A stretch of DNA of 64,000 nucleotides from Isotricha intestinalis (taxonomy: Eukaryota; Ciliophora; Litostomatea; Vestibuliferida; Isotrichidae). The position numbers were made by a program, and so were the translations under genes. Location of the stretch: contig JAJJLU010000348.1 of NCBI GenBank assembly GCA_023807065.1, forward strand, positions 1 to 64,000, read 5' to 3'. The notes below the pieces were generated by a model. The model had not been told where the DNA came from. It did no database searches and was given only the letters and a program-made list of their open reading frames with translations. Of the stretch, positions 37,669 to 46,494 are shown one piece after another. The first letter of the stretch is position 1. The number at the start of each line of letters is the position of its first letter.

Positions 37669-40600
37669 ATGTCATCAGAAAGACAAAAACAATTTAATAA
37701 AAGTTTAGTAAGTTTAAATTTAAAAAAAAACAGAAAAAAAACAGAGGAGAACGAGAAAAATAATGAAAAAAACGATAAATTAGGAACATTAATTAATCAA
37801 TTAAAAAGTAGTTCATTTCAAATAGAAAATATGACAAATTCAATGTTAGGACAAATCCCTTTGACTCAAAGTAGAATAATTCCAATTAATGAATCAAATA
37901 TAAATACAAATATAAATTTTAATAATAATCTTCAAAATACGAATAATACATATGCTTCAAGCATGAATAATTTTAATTTATATAACACTAATTATAATTT
38001 TAATAATTTAAAACCATCAAATTTAAATTCAGATAATTTTAAGTTTAAAACTTTTTCACAAAGAGTAGATAATAATCCACAAGATTATTATGAAAATGAT
38101 ATTGATACAAAAATAGATTTCAAGATAATCAATTATTTTCAATTTCAATCAAAGAATTTACCAGAAATAAAAGAATTGAATGAAAGTAATTTTGATGAAA
38201 GGAAAATTGAGGAAATAAATAAAGAAAAAGAAGAAAATGAAAAATTAAAAAAAGAAATTGAATCAATAAAAAAATTACGAGAAGAACAAGAAAAAATAAA
38301 CAAGCAAGAAGATGAAAAATTAAAGAAAAAAAAAGAAGAAGATGAAAAAATAAATAATGACGAAGAAATAATAGTATCTCAAAAAAATATTGATGATTAT
38401 GAAAATGAAAATTATATTGGGTTAATGGAAGAAGAAGAAAGATTAGAAAAAGAAATAATAGAAAAAGAGAAAAAAGAAAAAGAAAAAAATAGAAGAATAA
38501 AAAAAGAAAGATTAGAAAAAGAAAAAAGAGAAAAAGAAGAAAAAGAAAAAAGAAAACAATTAAAAAATAATTTTACACTTACAAATAAAAATAATATAAT
38601 TGACGGAATAGAAATAGATGAAATATCTGAAATAGAAAAAATGAATTCATCTCATTCAAATGATAATAATGATAAAAATAAAAAGAAGGAAAATTCAAAA
38701 ATTAAATTAAAATCGCCTTTAAAAAAATCATTTAATGAAAATAATACAAGCTCTGAAAATGAAAGTTCAGATAAAGTTGATTTAATAAGTCCTAATGATA
38801 AAAGAGAAATTGAAAAAAAAAACCAATTAAATCATAATTTATTAAAAGATTTATCCAAAGAACAACAAAATATTATTGAACAAACAATTAAAGATGTTAA
38901 TTCTTTTGATATTAATCATCCTGATTTATCAGAAAAAAATAATTTCTATCATATTAAAGAATTAGATAAAAATGAAAAATCAATTAATAATATAATTAAT
39001 AATTTTAAAACAGAAATAATTGAAAAAGAAGGAAAAATAATTTCAAAACAAAGAAGAAAAAATTTTTTAAAAAAAAATTACTTTGAATATAAATTAAAAA
39101 AGAATAAAGTTGTTGAAGATTGTTTTGATATGAATACTTTACCTCATCCAACTTATATGATAAAAGCTTTTGAATCTTGTGATTTTGATAAAGAATTACC
39201 TAAATTTAAAAATAATTTTGAAGAGAAAATTTTTAAAGAAAAAAATTTAATTGAAAATAATTTAAATCCAATTGGAAACTTTGAAAATTATACTACTTTT
39301 GTTTATAAATATTCTTGTCATGATAATTATAAATTAATGATTGATGCAATTAAAACTTTTTCTTATTGGAGAAAAACTTTTTTTGATGGAAATTCATTTT
39401 ATAGAGTTTTTATGTTTGGTTTAATAGAAAATTATATTTTAAATAATAAAATAGAAGACATTGAAATTTTATTTAGTGAATTAATTTATGAAAAAAATAT
39501 TGAATTTTATAAAGAAGAAAATATTAATGTTAATAAATTTTTAAAGATATTATCTGCAATAAGGTATTATTTAAAAGAAAATCAAAATGAAAAAGCATAT
39601 GAACTTTTTTTAAAATCTTATAAATTAAAAGATGGTTGTTTTGATAATGCATTAATTGTTTATTTAAGACATGTTGTATATAAATTTTTACCGGAAATTT
39701 ATGAAGAAGCAGAAAAAAAAACAAAAGATAAAAAACAAAATTTTAAAGATAAAATTATTAATTTAGAAGCAATTCAATATTTAGGAATTGAACCAGAGTT
39801 TATTATATTAAATTTTATGATCTATTTATTTAATGTTAATATTCAACTTTTATGGATTGATAATGATTTTTTAAATCCAAAATTTGGAATACTCAATTTT
39901 AATGAATATGATTATGATGAAAATGAAGGATATAAATTTCCTTTAATTTCAATTGGATATTTTTTTTCTGGTTATGTTCCTCTTTATTCTGATAAACTTT
40001 CATCAAATGAAATTTTACAAAAACAAATATCAGAAAGTAATATTTCAATCAAACAATTAATATTTTTTTTAAGAGAGAAAGAAAAATGTAAAATTTGTAA
40101 TAAAACAACAATTCATATAATTTTTCTTCAGAAAAATTTTTATATTTGTAAAAATTGTCTAGAAAAGCATATAAGGGATATGTGCTCAAAAAGAGCAATA
40201 AATTTATTAAGAAATAATTTTATAGGAATAGAATATTCAACTAAACCAATTCATTTAGAAGGAAATTATTATATTGAAGAAGATGATATAATTGAACTTT
40301 TAGAAAATAGAAATTTAATTAATGAATTACATTCTAAACTCAATAAAATTTGTGTTTCTTGTAAACAAATATTTGATACAAATTTATTAATTAATTTAAA
40401 ATGTTCATGTAGATATTGCCAAAATTGTTTAATTGAAAAAGCAAATAATGCAACAAATAATTTAAAAATTTTAAATAAATATGAAAAAGAAACTTTTGTA
40501 AAAAAATTATGTGAATGTGGAAATTTGTTTGATGTTGATGATGCAAATAATAATAGAAAAGATATAACAGATAATGATACAAATCAAGCAAAAATAAGAA

Positions 40601-41073
40601 TGGAAATTTATATTAAAACTTTATGTATGAATTGTCTAATTGTACTTCAAAAATTTATTTCTGAAAATAATATAAATAACATGAAAACTGAAACTGAAGA
40701 AAGTAAAAAAGAAAATGAAAATGAAAATAGAAAAGAGACAGATAATAATATTGATTTAGAAAAAGGAAAATTTGAAGATTTAAAAATAAAATTTAGAACA
40801 ATTAAATTAAAAAAAGAAAATGCAAGTGGAAAAGGATTAAATTACTCTGATATTGATCATATTATCTGTGAAAAATGTTATTATGAAACTATTAGTAAAA
40901 AGAAAGTAAATTATGATTCTGATGATGATTTAGAAAATCCAAATACTAAAAAACAACAAAAAAATAATGTTTTAAAAATCTATTGTAATATTTGTAAAAA
41001 AACTCATTTAATGAATTTGGATGAATCTAAAACAGGAGGATGTTGTAAAAATAATGGGTGTAATGTTTTTTAA
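37669..41073 (+). CDS. Otubain-like (OTU, C65) protein with lost catalytic residues and Cys-rich C-terminus
   Basis: This is a 1134-residue protein. Residues 1-175 are Asn-rich and 180-310 are a Lys/Glu coiled coil. Residues about 540-780 look like an otubain fold. The catalytic block reads DGNSFYRVF with Ser at about 576 where active otubains have Cys. The C-terminal block reads FFSGYVPLY where the family has GHYDILY, so the His is Tyr (about 769). Aspartate 573 remains. It is therefore probably an inactive ubiquitin-binding OTU domain. From about residue 807 to the end there are many CxxC pairs (CKICNKT, CKNCLEKH, CVSCKQIF, CRYCQNC, CEKCYYE, CNICKKTH). This suggests a RING/IBR-like zinc region, possibly an E3 or ubiquitin reader. 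Active otubains lack such a region. Confidence 0.75.
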   Translation: MSSERQKQFNKSLVSLNLKKNRKKTEENEKNNEKNDKLGTLINQLKSSSFQIENMTNSMLGQIPLTQSRIIPINESNINTNINFNNNLQNTNNTYASSMNNFNLYNTNYNFNNLKPSNLNSDNFKFKTFSQRVDNNPQDYYENDIDTKIDFKIINYFQFQSKNLPEIKELNESNFDERKIEEINKEKEENEKLKKEIESIKKLREEQEKINKQEDEKLKKKKEEDEKINNDEEIIVSQKNIDDYENENYIGLMEEEERLEKEIIEKEKKEKEKNRRIKKERLEKEKREKEEKEKRKQLKNNFTLTNKNNIIDGIEIDEISEIEKMNSSHSNDNNDKNKKKENSKIKLKSPLKKSFNENNTSSENESSDKVDLISPNDKREIEKKNQLNHNLLKDLSKEQQNIIEQTIKDVNSFDINHPDLSEKNNFYHIKELDKNEKSINNIINNFKTEIIEKEGKIISKQRRKNFLKKNYFEYKLKKNKVVEDCFDMNTLPHPTYMIKAFESCDFDKELPKFKNNFEEKIFKEKNLIENNLNPIGNFENYTTFVYKYSCHDNYKLMIDAIKTFSYWRKTFFDGNSFYRVFMFGLIENYILNNKIEDIEILFSELIYEKNIEFYKEENINVNKFLKILSAIRYYLKENQNEKAYELFLKSYKLKDGCFDNALIVYLRHVVYKFLPEIYEEAEKKTKDKKQNFKDKIINLEAIQYLGIEPEFIILNFMIYLFNVNIQLLWIDNDFLNPKFGILNFNEYDYDENEGYKFPLISIGYFFSGYVPLYSDKLSSNEILQKQISESNISIKQLIFFLREKEKCKICNKTTIHIIFLQKNFYICKNCLEKHIRDMCSKRAINLLRNNFIGIEYSTKPIHLEGNYYIEEDDIIELLENRNLINELHSKLNKICVSCKQIFDTNLLINLKCSCRYCQNCLIEKANNATNNLKILNKYEKETFVKKLCECGNLFDVDDANNNRKDITDNDTNQAKIRMEIYIKTLCMNCLIVLQKFISENNINNMKTETEESKKENENENRKETDNNIDLEKGKFEDLKIKFRTIKLKKENASGKGLNYSDIDHIICEKCYYETISKKKVNYDSDDDLENPNTKKQQKNNVLKIYCNICKKTHLMNLDESKTGGCCKNNGCNVF

Positions 41074-41590
41074 ACAAAATAAAAAAAACAAATATTATTA
41101 TTATTAATACAATAAATAAAAATTAAAAAAATGATATTTTTAATTTATTTTTTTTTTGTGTAAATTATTTTTCAAATGTTATTAATATTTTTGAAATTTA
41201 TAAATTTATACCAGAAATTTGAAAATTAAAATGAAATATTTTTAAAAAGAGATTATTATAATGATTTTTTTTTCTGTGACAAAAAACATTCAAAAATTTA
41301 TTCCATTTAAAGTTTTTTTAAAAAGGTAAAAAATTTAATAATATCATCTTCAAACATGGAAGAAAAAGAAAATTTTAGTCCTGTTATGAATAGTTCTGTT
41401 TTATGTCAAAATACTTTAAGGAAGGGAGAACAATACAATTAAGTCATGAAAACACAATGGATAATAAAAAAAATAAAAATATTTCAAATACACATTAAAA
41501 ATATTAAATTATTCTGATAATTCAAAACCACAAAAATTAAATAAAAAAAAATTTTTAATTTCAAAAAAAACATAAATAAAATAATTATTT
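41074..41590. other. Spacer with short relic
   Basis: No intact gene is present. A 28-codon plus-strand frame at 41356-41442 starts MEEKENFSPVMNSSV and ends in TAA, and similar sequence follows in another frame. It may be a gene remnant. The rest is AT-rich. Confidence 0.4.
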
Positions 41591-43540
41591 TTAATCAAGA
41601 ATATCCAAACTATCATTAATTCCTGCAAGAACAATACTATTATCTCTTAATTGAATACAACTATTTAATCCAATTCCATATTGCCTATTATATTTACAAA
41701 CAACAGAATCAGGTTCTAATCCATAAATAACAGCACTTCCATCAAAAGAAGTAGAAACATATCTACCATCATTAAGTAAATATAATGAGGTTATAATTTT
41801 TGAATGTTCTTTAAATTCTTTTGTAATTTCCCATTTTTCAGGACAAACTAATTTAATTGAAGAAACTTTTTTATCATTTATACAAGAAATTACTAATCTT
41901 CCATCTAATAATTGAATTGCATTTAATGGATTTTCTCCTATATCATATTCTTTTAAGACATTAAAAGTTTTGGGACATAATTCTTTTATTTTTTTATTTT
42001 TAACTAATACAATTAAATGACCATTTTTTAATTGAATAACATCATTAATAAAATCATTTTCTTTGATAGATTTCACTAATTTATCATTAGTATTATCATA
42101 AATATTAATGATTTTATCCCAACCAGCAGTTAAAATTTTACCATCTTTTAATTGTAAAACTTTACTAACTTTTTCATTATGAGAAGGATAGCTTTTAATA
42201 AAATCTAAATTATCTAAATCCCATTCATTCACTGAAAAATCTTTTGAACCTGTTAATAAATGACCATTATTTAAATAGCACATTGTTGTTATTCCTTGAA
42301 AATGACCATATAAAATTCCTATTAATCTTCTTTCATTCATATCAAATAATTCTATCCAACCTGACCAATCTCCAACTGCTATTCTATCATTGGGAAGAAG
42401 TAATAATTTATCTACTGAATAAATATCTCCTGGACTTTTAAATATTTCTTTTAATGTAAATGGTGTTGATGTTGATTTAAATAAGTAATTTTCTTTATAA
42501 AAATTCATAAAATTATCTATATTTTTATATAATGGTAATTCATCATTAAATTTGAAAAATTTATCATTAAAATTTGATAATCTTTTTATATTTGTTATTA
42601 TATTGTAATTTAAATAATTTTCAATTGTGTTATAATAATTATCAAAAAGGAATTGAATAATTTTCACTAATTCATTGCAAATTTTAATATTACTATTACA
42701 TACTTTTTCAACAAAAGGTAATTGATTCCTAATATCACCTTCTTCATCAATTTTTTGATAAATTTCCAATCTATTTTGATTTAATTTCATTTCAAAATCA
42801 CTTTTAACTTTATTAAATTTTTCATAAGTTTTATCAGCTAATTCCTTAGGAAAATATTCATTAAATAAATCAATAGTATGTAATTTATCATGTTGATCAT
42901 AGCAAGTTTGACATAAATGCATTTGGCAATCTTCACAAAAGCCAATAATATAATTATTTTCTGTATGTCTTTGGCAACCATAATTTAAATATGTTCTTTC
43001 ATCACTTGTAGTGTGATTTGGATTAATATTTTTATGAATTGAATCACAAAAAGAACATAACCATTTATCACATTCAAAACAGTATGTGACTGCATTATAT
43101 ATTGAATGTGATTTATTCATATCACATGAAACTAATTTTTTTTTCTTTTCTTTTAATAAATTAATATATTCATCATATGAATACTTTTGAGGCATTTTTT
43201 CACATTTACATGTTAATTTTATTAAAGCCGTTCCATTTTCTATTAATGGTTCTATTATTGGCCAATTTTTACATTTTGGACAAATTGACCATAATTGTTT
43301 TTCATCTAAAGGGGGAATTATTCTTTTTGGAATTTCTGGTTCTTTTTTTTCTGTAAGATTTTCCTCTTCTTTTTTTTCTTGATTTTCTGTGGGAATTCTA
43401 TCTTCATAAGCTCCCGACTCATATAAATCTTTATTTTCTTGTTCTTCTTGTTTTTGACTTTGTTCTAAATTTTCTTGGTGTGAGTGAATTGATTGATTTT
43501 CATTTTGTACTGATAGATTTTCTTGTTCTGACGGTTCCAT
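41591..43540 (-). CDS. B-box zinc finger + WD40 repeat protein
   Basis: This is a 649-residue protein. After an acidic N-terminus there is a Cys cluster at 87-113 (CPKC ... CKC). A B-box-like finger follows at about 139-176 (C139, then CFECDKWLCSFCDSIH). A second B-box lies at 189-221 (CQRHTENNYIIGFCEDCQMHLCQTC, interrupted only by normal spacing). A helical linker is followed by WD40 blades at about 365-645, for example LLTGSKDFSVNEWDLD and ILTAGWDKIINIYD. The architecture resembles TRIM-type scaffolds but lacks an obvious RING, so E3 activity is doubtful. It shares a B-box with the pseudokinase at 20036, which suggests B-boxes are a common module in this organism. Confidence 0.87.
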   Translation of the reverse strand: MEPSEQENLSVQNENQSIHSHQENLEQSQKQEEQENKDLYESGAYEDRIPTENQEKKEEENLTEKKEPEIPKRIIPPLDEKQLWSICPKCKNWPIIEPLIENGTALIKLTCKCEKMPQKYSYDEYINLLKEKKKKLVSCDMNKSHSIYNAVTYCFECDKWLCSFCDSIHKNINPNHTTSDERTYLNYGCQRHTENNYIIGFCEDCQMHLCQTCYDQHDKLHTIDLFNEYFPKELADKTYEKFNKVKSDFEMKLNQNRLEIYQKIDEEGDIRNQLPFVEKVCNSNIKICNELVKIIQFLFDNYYNTIENYLNYNIITNIKRLSNFNDKFFKFNDELPLYKNIDNFMNFYKENYLFKSTSTPFTLKEIFKSPGDIYSVDKLLLLPNDRIAVGDWSGWIELFDMNERRLIGILYGHFQGITTMCYLNNGHLLTGSKDFSVNEWDLDNLDFIKSYPSHNEKVSKVLQLKDGKILTAGWDKIINIYDNTNDKLVKSIKENDFINDVIQLKNGHLIVLVKNKKIKELCPKTFNVLKEYDIGENPLNAIQLLDGRLVISCINDKKVSSIKLVCPEKWEITKEFKEHSKIITSLYLLNDGRYVSTSFDGSAVIYGLEPDSVVCKYNRQYGIGLNSCIQLRDNSIVLAGINDSLDILD

Positions 43541-43658
43541 ATTTTTATATTATTATTTTTACTTAAATATTTTTAATATTTATTTTTGTTATTTTATTTT
43601 TATATTATACATTTATATATGACAAATATTTATTTACCTTTTTTATTTGATAAAAAAG

Positions 43659-44411
43659 TTATTTTTTTAATTGTTTTATTAGGGTTTTTTTTGGTTTTTT
43701 AAGAAGAAAAGTAGATAAATGAGGCTTTGAATTTGAAGTTTTTAATATATGATTTGAATCATTTTGATTATTAATTTTTATTTTATTAAAATTTATTTTA
43801 GGAAGATAAAATTTATTGTTATTATTATCTTCTGATTTATTAAATATATTATTAATTGTTTTATTTAAATTAAAACAAATATTTCTATGCTTCTGATTAA
43901 AGCTAATTTCCAAAGGGAATTTTTTTTTTTTATCTTCACTGTTTATAAATGAATCATATGTATTTTTGTTTGAGAAATTTCTTAAAGTTTTTGTTGGATT
44001 TTGATTAATAAAATTTAAAAATAAATGATGTTTATTATTTCTATTACTATGATAATTATTCTTTATAAAAAGAAAATCCTCTTTTTTCAAATTTATTTTT
44101 TTCAATGAAATTTGATTATTTTCTCTTTTAAATAAGATTTTATTTTTTAGTTGTAAAAGATTAATTTTTTTATAATTTTTTTTCTCGTTAGAATAATTTT
44201 TATTATTATTATTATCATTATTTTCATTATCACTTCCTTCAAAATAAATTCCATCATTTCCTAATCTTTCAGAGGGTAAAGAATTCATTAAATCTATTAA
44301 TATACGATATAATTTTGAATATTTAAAATGTGCTCCATATTCGTAAAATTGTTTAATTTTTTCTTTAGATTTCATTGTTTTTATTTTTGGGTTCATGTTA
44401 AAATAAGACAT
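43659..44411 (-). CDS. Basic Asn/Lys-rich protein, unknown
   Basis: I do not recognise this 250-residue protein. The N-terminal 55 residues are ordered-looking (IKQFYEYGAHFKYSKLYRIL, then LMNSLPSERLG). The rest is basic, rich in Asn, Lys and Phe, and ends KKPKKTLIKQLKK. It might be a short disordered or nucleic-acid-binding protein. It sits on the same strand as the B-box/WD40 gene with 118 bp between them. Confidence 0.65.
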   Translation of the reverse strand: MSYFNMNPKIKTMKSKEKIKQFYEYGAHFKYSKLYRILIDLMNSLPSERLGNDGIYFEGSDNENNDNNNNKNYSNEKKNYKKINLLQLKNKILFKRENNQISLKKINLKKEDFLFIKNNYHSNRNNKHHLFLNFINQNPTKTLRNFSNKNTYDSFINSEDKKKKFPLEISFNQKHRNICFNLNKTINNIFNKSEDNNNNKFYLPKINFNKIKINNQNDSNHILKTSNSKPHLSTFLLKKPKKTLIKQLKK

Positions 44412-45884
44412 TTTATTAAAAATGATTATTTATATTTTTATAAATGTGAAAATAATATAAAAAAAAAATTTTTATTCACTTTAAGCAAGAAATAAATAAA
44501 AAACAAAAAATTAAAAAATATGAAAATATAATTAATCTCTTAAATTCAACTAATTTAAACTATTAATATTAAACAACAATAACCACAATTATAATAAATA
44601 AATGTAATTTAATTATTTATTATAAAAATATGAGAATTAGTAACAACGGCTTTTCAAGGATTTCCATAATTTTTTTAACGCAGTTTATATAATATTTTAA
44701 TGAGTTAGTATTATAAGAAAAATATATTTATTTGTATATCCCTATCATATGATAAAAATTAATATTCAAATTGAAATGATGTTTCAGATTTTTTAAAATT
44801 AATAACATTGTTTTGGAAATTGGAAAAAATTAAATATAAAATAAAAGGGTCAAATAAAAAATTGAAATTAGATTCCAAAAAACTAAATACCTTTAGAAAA
44901 TGTAAAAAAAAGACAAATCTAATGTAAGAAAAAAAAAGGAGTTCAATATGAAATTCATTTATAAGAAATAATAATAAAATTCACTGCCTAAATTTTTAAA
45001 GATATTTCTAAAAATAGAATTTTCAAAAAAGAGACGGATTGAAATAAAAGATGATTAAATTCAAAATTTATAACTTCAACAAAAAATATTAGAAAAGAAT
45101 AATGATAATTATCAGGAAATAGCAATAAAAAAATTCATTTCAATCAGATGATAATAAAATAAAAAAGAAAAAAAAGATAATATAGGAAATTTGAAAGATA
45201 ATGAGAAAAGAAAGAAATAAATACAAAATCAGAATTTACAAGATGATAATCAAAATGTTTTAGGTAAAGCTGTTAAAAAAAATAAATAATGAAAAAAACA
45301 ACCACAGAGAAAAGCCAAAAAGTAATTTTTGGTATAGAAAAAATTTCTATATCATCATATCAATTAATGTCACAATCATCTTTTTGTAGAAAAAATAGTT
45401 TTAATCTTTTATTATAATAATCATACAACAATTTAATTTTATCTATAAAGCAAATTATTCTATTTATATTATATTGTTTTCAAGAAATATTAATTAAAAA
45501 ATTATATCATCATCTTTTTGATAAATTATTCAACATTTTCTAAAATGGAAATCAAATTATATAATAGTGCTTTTTATAAATTTCTAAAAAAATGAAGAAA
45601 TTATAAAAAATAATTAGATTAATGGAATAAAGAAAATGTATGATAAAGATATTAAAGTTATAAAAAAAGAAATTAAGAATGAATATGTTCGAAGTTACCA
45701 ATTCAAAAGTAAAATAAAAAGATTTCAAAAGGAAAATATTAATTTTACACCAAATATTCTATATACATATATTAAACAAAACAAAACAAAGACTAAATAA
45801 TTAATATTATTTTATAAAAAAACTCTTTAAATGAAAAAATTAAATCTACTATATAATAATAATTTATTAAATGAATAAAAAAAA
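44412..45884. other. Long spacer with weak coding-like patches
   Basis: This is 1.5 kb without an intact gene. Several short plus-strand stretches look coding-like but are broken by stops and frame changes, for example around 45050-45290 (a DDNQNVLGKAVKKN-type fragment). A slightly GC-richer spot at 44645-44685 does not fold into a tRNA by eye. No tandem repeat or micro-exon rhythm is visible here. Confidence 0.5.
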
Positions 45885-46442
45885 TTATTTTAAGAATTTA
45901 TTGCATAAATTATCTAAGTCTTCATCACTTAATTTTTCAAGTTGATTTTTAATATAAAATTTATATTTATCATATAAAAATTTTTCTCTTTTTTCATTAA
46001 TATCTAAATTATTAACTATTTCTTTGTTTTCATCTTTAAAATAATTTATTATGGAATCTTTGTTTTGATAAATTTCATATAATTTTAAATAAATTAATTC
46101 ATCAATACTTTCAACTTCAAAAAAATCACTTATTAAAGCATATTCATATAATTTATTTGAATCTAAACTATTATAAAATTCTATAGTTTTATCATTTAAA
46201 CTTTTTTTATAAGTTTCAATATCAAATTTACAAAAAGGTTTTTCAAATTTAATAGGTTTATAATTAATTATTTCACAAAAATTAATTAATTTTTTCACAT
46301 CATTGGATTTTAATTTATATATGGAATCTTCTTTTTCAATATTGTAATTTTGAATTAGAGTTTCAAATAATTTAGAAATTAATTCAATTCTTTTATCTAC
46401 AATTATTTCAATATTATCTTCTGTTTTTAAAGAAATGGACAT
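45885..46442 (-). CDS. SKP1-like protein
   Basis: This 185-residue protein has a divergent SKP1/BTB-type fold. The N-terminal strand-helix unit reads SLKTEDNIEIIVDKRIELISKLFE, where SKP1 has a BTB strand followed by the xxSxxL helix. The later LYEYALISDFFEVESIDELI segment resembles the LxxAANYLxIxxLLDL helix of SKP1. SKP1 links F-box proteins to cullin in SCF ubiquitin ligases. The C-terminal extension is helical and does not carry the usual WCED end of SKP1, so F-box binding is uncertain. It lies 52 bp downstream of the large 46495-49344 gene on the same strand, with no splice donor at the junction, so the two are separate genes. Confidence 0.65.
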   Translation of the reverse strand: MSISLKTEDNIEIIVDKRIELISKLFETLIQNYNIEKEDSIYKLKSNDVKKLINFCEIINYKPIKFEKPFCKFDIETYKKSLNDKTIEFYNSLDSNKLYEYALISDFFEVESIDELIYLKLYEIYQNKDSIINYFKDENKEIVNNLDINEKREKFLYDKYKFYIKNQLEKLSDEDLDNLCNKFLK

Positions 46443-46494
46443 TTTAAATAAATTAAATTTTTTTTAAATATTCAATTATTTTTAAATATATTAT

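Noticed and set aside
44640..44700. tRNA or other small RNA in a slightly GC-richer spot
   Set aside because: No cloverleaf, no B-box promoter element and no convincing hairpin were found by eye. No tRNA gene was recognised anywhere in the window.
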